Source: Paucibacter sp. PLA-PC-4
GTDB taxonomy: Bacteria > Pseudomonadota > Gammaproteobacteria > Burkholderiales > Burkholderiaceae_C
Assembly: GCF_026241155.1 (NCBI RefSeq)
Contig: NZ_JAPFGP010000004.1
Location: 62,001 to 126,000, forward strand
Direction of reading: 5' to 3'
Length of the DNA: 64,000 bases
Under the pieces are notes generated by a model. The model searched no databases. It had not been told where the DNA came from and worked only from the letters and a program-made list of their open reading frames with translations. Of this stretch, positions 59,750 to 64,000 are shown piece after piece. How positions within the stretch are numbered: the first letter of the stretch is position 1; each line of letters opens with the position of its first letter. Position numbers and translations under genes: made by a program.

Positions 59750-60538
59750 ATGGAGCTTGAGTTCGCCCAGCTTGTAGCCCTGCTGAGCGCACTGTGGTGG
59801 CCGTTCTGCCGGGTCATGGCCATGCTCAGCGCGGCACCCATGATTGGTGAGGCCATGGTACCGATCAGCGCGCGGGTGCTCCTGTCGCTGGCACTGGCCG
59901 TCGTGCTCATGCCGATCTCACAGGCCACCGCGCTGACGGTCGATCCCTGGTCGATGGCCGGCGTGCTGGCTGCCGCAGAGCAGGCGCTACTGGGTTTTGT
60001 GCTGGGCCTGGCCTTCCATCTGGCGATGGCGGTGATCACTGTGCTGGGCTTCTTGCTGTCATCGCAACTGGGTCTGTCGATGGCTGTGATGAACGACCCG
60101 ATGAACGGCTCGTCCTCCGATGTGATCACCTCGCTGCTGAGCATGTTGTGCATGCTCGTGTTCTTCACCGTTGACGGTCACCTGCTCTTTGTCCAGGTGC
60201 TGGGCAGCAGTTTCAAGGTATGGCCGGTAGGTGCCGGCATCGCTGGGCTCAATATGGACACGGTGGCCTACAACCTGGCCTGGGTGTTTTCCGCGGCACT
60301 GCTGCTGGCGCTGCCGGTGATCTTCTCGACCCTGGTGGTTCAGATGGGTCTGGGCTTGCTAAACCGCGTCGCGCCCAGCCTGAACCTTTTTTCGCTGGGC
60401 TTCTCCCTGGTGACCTTGTTCGGCCTCTTCATGCTGAGTCAGATCCTGGCCCATGTGCCGGCCCACTATCTGCGCATGACCCAGCAGGTACTCGACATGA
60501 TTGACCGCGGCCTGAAGTCGGGGGCCGGCCATGTCTGA
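59750..60538 (+). CDS. fliR: Flagellar export gate protein FliR
   Basis: A 262-residue integral membrane protein with about six helices, completing the FliPQR gate. Visible blocks are FCRVMAMLSAAPMIGEAMVPISARVLLSLALAVVLMP, GLALHLAMAV-like (GLAFHLAMAVI) and LGLLNRVAPSLNLFSLGFSLV. It starts nine bases after fliQ and overlaps flhB by eight bases. Confidence 0.95.
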   Translation: MELEFAQLVALLSALWWPFCRVMAMLSAAPMIGEAMVPISARVLLSLALAVVLMPISQATALTVDPWSMAGVLAAAEQALLGFVLGLAFHLAMAVITVLGFLLSSQLGLSMAVMNDPMNGSSSDVITSLLSMLCMLVFFTVDGHLLFVQVLGSSFKVWPVGAGIAGLNMDTVAYNLAWVFSAALLLALPVIFSTLVVQMGLGLLNRVAPSLNLFSLGFSLVTLFGLFMLSQILAHVPAHYLRMTQQVLDMIDRGLKSGAGHV

Positions 60539-61664
60539 GTCCAGCAGCGCCGACAAGAGCGAAAAGCCCTCAGAGCAGAAGCTGAAAAAGGCACGCGAAC
60601 AGGGCCAGGTCGCGCGCTCCAAGGATCTGCCGATGGCGGTTGGAATTCTGTTGAGCTTCAAGCTGCTGCTGCTTTGCATGCCCATGTATCTGGTTGATTT
60701 CGATATGCTGTTCAAGCTGGCTTTCGCGCCGCTGGACCTGGACGGCGCGCAGGACAATGTCTGGTCGGCCGCCTTCGGCGCCTGCTTGCTGCTGCTGCTG
60801 AAGATGGTGGCGCCGCTGTTGCTGCTGCCGCTGACGCTGATGCTGGCTTCGCTGATGCCCGGCGGCCTGATCTTCGCCACCTCCAACTGGGCGCCCAAGC
60901 TGAGCCGGCTCAGCCCGATCAGCAATCTGGGCAGGCTGTTTAGCGCCAAGCACTACAGCGATCTGGGCATCTCGATACTGAAGGTGATCTGCCTACTCAG
61001 CGCCCTGGTCTACCTGAGTCGCAGCTTGTCCGGCGCCTATGTTGCGTTGCAGGGCCAGAGCCTGGATCAGGCGCTGATTCATGGCGCCGAGCTGAGCATG
61101 GACAGCCTGATGGTGATGGCTGCCCTACTGGCCATTTTCGCGCTGCTGGACGCGCCGCTGCAACTCTTCTTCTTCTTGAAGGGCCAGCGCATGACCAAGC
61201 AGGACCTGAAAGAAGAGCACAAGCAGAACGAGGGCCGGCCCGAGGTACGCCAGCGCATTCGCCAGTTGCAGCAGCAGCTGGCACGGCGCGGCATACGCCA
61301 GGCCGTGCCCGAGGCCGATGTCGTGATCGTCAACCCCGAGCACTACGCGGTTGCGCTGCGCTACGACGACAAGCGTGCCGAGGCACCCTTCCTGCTCGCA
61401 AAGGGCGTCGACGAAATGGCCTTCTACATCCGCGAGATTGCCAAGCAGCATCAGGTGCAGATACTGACCTTGCCGCCGCTGGCCCGCGCGATCTACAACA
61501 GCTCCCAAGTACAGCAGCAGATTCCCGCCTCGCTGTACCAGGCCGTCGCCCAGGTGCTGAGCTACGTGATGCAGCTCAAGGCCTTCAGGTCGGGCACACG
61601 AAAGAGCGCCCCCCATTTGCCCGCCGATCTGGTGGTGCCCACTCATTTGTCTGACCCGACATGA
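60531..61664 (+). CDS. flhB: Flagellar export switch protein FlhB
   Basis: FlhB gates substrate class switching through autocleavage of its cytoplasmic tail. The 377-residue protein has a charged start (EKPSEQKLKKAREQGQVARSKDL), four helices and the cytoplasmic domain. The cleavage motif is N268-P269-E270-H271 in place of the usual NPTH; the cleaved Asn-Pro bond is kept. The following YAVALRYD is standard. It overlaps fliR and flhA. Confidence 0.95.
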   Translation: MSESSSADKSEKPSEQKLKKAREQGQVARSKDLPMAVGILLSFKLLLLCMPMYLVDFDMLFKLAFAPLDLDGAQDNVWSAAFGACLLLLLKMVAPLLLLPLTLMLASLMPGGLIFATSNWAPKLSRLSPISNLGRLFSAKHYSDLGISILKVICLLSALVYLSRSLSGAYVALQGQSLDQALIHGAELSMDSLMVMAALLAIFALLDAPLQLFFFLKGQRMTKQDLKEEHKQNEGRPEVRQRIRQLQQQLARRGIRQAVPEADVVIVNPEHYAVALRYDDKRAEAPFLLAKGVDEMAFYIREIAKQHQVQILTLPPLARAIYNSSQVQQQIPASLYQAVAQVLSYVMQLKAFRSGTRKSAPHLPADLVVPTHLSDPT

Positions 61665-63748
61665 ATCCCATGCAACGCCTGACCGCCCTGATGCGCGAGT
61701 ACCGCGTCGCCGCGCCGCTGTTCCTGATGGCCATCCTGGCCATGGTGATACTGCCGCTGCCGCCGGTGCTGCTTGACGTGCTGTTCACCTTCAACATCGT
61801 GCTGGCCATTGTTGTGATCTTGGTCAGCGTCAACAGCAAGCGCCCGCTGGACTTCGCTGTCTTCCCCAGCATCATCCTGGCGACAACGCTGATGCGGCTT
61901 TCATTGAACGTGGCCTCGACTCGCGTCGTGCTGCTGCATGGCCACGAAGGCACGCATGCTGCAGGCCAGGTCATCGAGAGCTTCGGCAATGTCGTGATCG
62001 GTGGGAACTTCGTCGTCGGTATCGTCGTCTTCGTGATCCTGATGGTGGTGAACTTCATCGTCGTCACCAAGGGCGCCGAGCGAATTTCCGAGGTGTCGGC
62101 CCGCTTCACCCTGGACGCGCTACCCGGCAAGCAGATGGCGATCGACGCTGACCTGAATGCAGGACTGATCAACCAGGAGCAGGCACAGAAGCGCCGCAAG
62201 GATGTCGGCTCCGAGGCTGACTTCTATGGCGCGATGGACGGCGCCAGCAAGTTTGTCCGCGGCGACGCGATCGCGTCGATCTTGATCCTGATCATCAATA
62301 TGGTCGGCGGCGTCGCGATCGGCGCCTTCATGCACGATCTGAGTCTGGGTGATGCCTTCCGCACCTATGCACTGCTGACCATCGGTGACGGTCTGGTCTC
62401 GCAGATCCCGGCCCTCCTGCTGTCGGCCGCGGCGGCCATCATTGTCACCCGCGTCAGTGACGCCGGCGACATGGAAAACCAGATCGGCGAGCAGCTGTTG
62501 GCTTCGCCAACCGTGCTCTACAGCGCGGCCGCGGTGATGGTGGCGCTTGCCGTCATCCCCGGCATGCCCACCTTCGCCTTCCTGAGCTTTGCAGCCGCAC
62601 TGGCCTATGTGGGTTGGCGCATGGCCAAACGCGCCGGCGAGGCGATCAAGCCGGGCGCACCCATCGAGGCAGCGCTGCTGACAGGCGCGCCACCCGAGCT
62701 GGACTGGCGCGCACTGCCGGTGGTCGAGCCGCTGTCGGTCAGCCTGGGCTACAAGCTGGTCACCCTGATCAACCCCGAGAACGGCGCCCCGCTGCAGCAG
62801 CGCGTCAAAGGCATGCGCCAAAGTCTCAGCGAAACACTAGGCCTGCTGCTGCCGCCAATCTCGGTGCGAGACGATCTGTCGCTCAAGCCCAGCCAGTACG
62901 CGGTGCTGCTGGGCGGCAGCGTGATCGCCCAGGCCGAGGTCCATCCCGACCGTCTGATGGCGATCGCATCGGCCCAGGTCTACGGCGAGCTTGACGGCGT
63001 ACCCGGCGCCGATCCGGCCTACGGCCTGCCGGTAACCTGGATCGAGCCTCAGCACAAGGCCCATGCGCTGGGCCTGGGCTACCAGGTGGTCGACGTGCCC
63101 AGCACCATCGCCACCCACCTCTCCAAGCTCGTGCGCGAGCAACTGCCCGAGCTGCTGCGCTTCGACGATGTCTCGGCGCTGCTGGAGCGTCTGACCGCGC
63201 TGAGCCCGAAGCTGGCCGCCGCGCTGGACAAGGCCTACGGCCACAGCCTGCTGCTGAAGATCCTTCGCCTGCTGCTGGCCGAGAGCGTGTCGATCAAGGA
63301 CATCGTCAGCATCGCCAGCACCTTGGTCGAGAACGCCGAGGCCACCAAGGATCCGATCCTTCTGGCAGCCGAGGTGCGCTGCGCGCTGAAGCGCCAGATC
63401 GTTGCCCAGCTGTGCGGCCCGGTCGGGGCCATGCGCGTCTTTAATATCGGCGCCGAGCTCGAGAACCTGCTGCTGGGTGCGCTGAACCAGGCACGCCAGG
63501 GCGGCGCCAAGGTCCAGCTCGACAGCTATCCGGTCGACCCGCAGTTGCTAGGCCAGCTGCAGCAGCACATGCCGATGGCGCGCGACCAGATGAAAGGCCA
63601 GGGCGCCGCCCCGGTGCTGCTGGTGATGCCGCAGATCCGCCCGCTGCTGGCGCGCTATGCCAAGCTGTTCGCGCCGGGCCTGGCCGTGCTGTCCTATAAC
63701 GAAGTGCCCGAGCAGCGCGAGATCGCGGTGATCGGGTCGCTGGGGTGA
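61661..63748 (+). CDS. flhA: Flagellar export gate protein FlhA
   Basis: FlhA forms the nonameric export ring that receives chaperone-substrate complexes and uses the proton motive force. The 695-residue protein has eight N-terminal helices, the conserved loop (DFAVFPSIILATTLMRLSLNVASTRVVLL), the FHIPEP-type loop region (GKQMAIDADLNAGLI...EAQKRR-like QAQKRRKDVGSEADFYGAMDGASKFVRGDA) and a large cytoplasmic domain. Length is normal. It is the last gene of the rightward export operon; a 53-base gap separates it from the methylase. Confidence 0.97.
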   Translation: MNPMQRLTALMREYRVAAPLFLMAILAMVILPLPPVLLDVLFTFNIVLAIVVILVSVNSKRPLDFAVFPSIILATTLMRLSLNVASTRVVLLHGHEGTHAAGQVIESFGNVVIGGNFVVGIVVFVILMVVNFIVVTKGAERISEVSARFTLDALPGKQMAIDADLNAGLINQEQAQKRRKDVGSEADFYGAMDGASKFVRGDAIASILILIINMVGGVAIGAFMHDLSLGDAFRTYALLTIGDGLVSQIPALLLSAAAAIIVTRVSDAGDMENQIGEQLLASPTVLYSAAAVMVALAVIPGMPTFAFLSFAAALAYVGWRMAKRAGEAIKPGAPIEAALLTGAPPELDWRALPVVEPLSVSLGYKLVTLINPENGAPLQQRVKGMRQSLSETLGLLLPPISVRDDLSLKPSQYAVLLGGSVIAQAEVHPDRLMAIASAQVYGELDGVPGADPAYGLPVTWIEPQHKAHALGLGYQVVDVPSTIATHLSKLVREQLPELLRFDDVSALLERLTALSPKLAAALDKAYGHSLLLKILRLLLAESVSIKDIVSIASTLVENAEATKDPILLAAEVRCALKRQIVAQLCGPVGAMRVFNIGAELENLLLGALNQARQGGAKVQLDSYPVDPQLLGQLQQHMPMARDQMKGQGAAPVLLVMPQIRPLLARYAKLFAPGLAVLSYNEVPEQREIAVIGSLG

Positions 63749-63801
63749 CGACACCCACCAGCCAAGATCGCCACACCAATCAGTTTCACCGGAGAAAGAC
63801 C

Positions 63802-64000
63802 ATGGGTAAACACCGCCCCGACGCGCTGGCGCCACGCTACTTGGAGCAGTTCCGCTGTATTGGTTCTGCTTGCCCGGAGAGTTGTTGCACCGGTTGGACC
63901 GTGTCAATCGACAAGGCGAGCTATCAGCAGTACCGCCAGGTCAAGATAGAGCCACTGGCGACTCTTGTGCGGGAAAGTGTGCAGCGCATTCCCGACGGGA
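63802..64000 (+). CDS. Flagellin lysine-N-methylase FliB/LafV-like, 5' part (runs off window)
   Basis: Only the first 66 codons are in the window. GGAG lies seven bases before the ATG. The start MGKHRPDALAPRYLEQFRCIGSACPESCCTGW carries the cysteine cluster C-x5-C-x3-CC typical of the N-terminus of FliB and the related YkgJ group. FliB methylates surface lysines of flagellin; LafV in Flag-2 loci belongs to the same family. Its place right after flhA suggests the flagellin gene lies to the right. Confidence 0.8.
   Translation, partial: MGKHRPDALAPRYLEQFRCIGSACPESCCTGWTVSIDKASYQQYRQVKIEPLATLVRESVQRIPDG

Overview
The window is about 64 kb of GC-rich DNA with few gaps between genes. Gene content and order (trpB-trpA-accD-folC-SPOR-cvpA-purF, a queF/dap operon, smc-zipA, ligA) point to a betaproteobacterium of the order Burkholderiales, probably near the Rubrivivax/Leptothrix/Roseateles group. 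This placement is inferred from gene content; no 16S gene is present.

Positions 1-7758 are a rightward housekeeping run: tryptophan synthase, acetyl-CoA carboxylase beta subunit, folylpolyglutamate synthase, a SPOR protein, CvpA, PurF and GltX. Then come two copies of a tRNA block, Ala(GGC)-Glu(TTC)-Asp(GTC), each block followed by a hairpin terminator. Next are lexA (leftward, with an SOS box in front), an asparaginase, and an ohrR-ohr peroxide module that shares an operator-like palindrome with a divergent DUF1304 gene. Positions 11940-20108 hold a tightly packed leftward run of eight genes: queF, a SET-domain gene, dapC, dapD, a PilT/PilU-type ATPase, dapE, prmB and yheS. smc and zipA follow rightward. 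Four accessory genes (CNNM/CorC transporter, SDR, LysR, Bcr/CflA efflux) then separate zipA from ligA. Two uncharacterised genes follow ligA.

Positions 32458-64000 are a nearly complete flagellar cluster. The block fliD-fliS-fliT-fliK-fliL-fliA-motA-motB matches the order of lafB-C-D-E-F-S-T-U in lateral (Flag-2 type) systems. The fliMNPQR-flhBA / fliEFGHIJ / flgMN / flgA / flgBCDEFGHIJKL blocks also match that type. A lysine-N-methylase gene (FliB/LafV family) starts at the right edge. Flagellin, the LafK-type sigma-54 activator, fliO, flhF/flhG and chemotaxis genes are not in the window.

The most interesting signal is in the 1.1 kb non-coding gap between the divergent fliE and fliM operons, where lafK would be expected. 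On the minus strand, about 600 bases ahead of fliE, lies a sequence with the conserved blocks of a GEMM-I (cyclic di-GMP-I) riboswitch. A sigma-54-like -24/-12 element sits directly in front of it, placed so that the transcript would begin almost at the aptamer. Three consecutive hairpins follow it. This suggests that the basal body, export, cap, sigma-28 and stator genes read leftward from fliE are controlled by c-di-GMP at the RNA level. The promoter and the regulatory link are inference; the aptamer match is read directly from the sequence. FliM also lacks the N-terminal CheY-docking motif, and the FlgJ rod-cap and glucosaminidase activities are encoded by separate genes.
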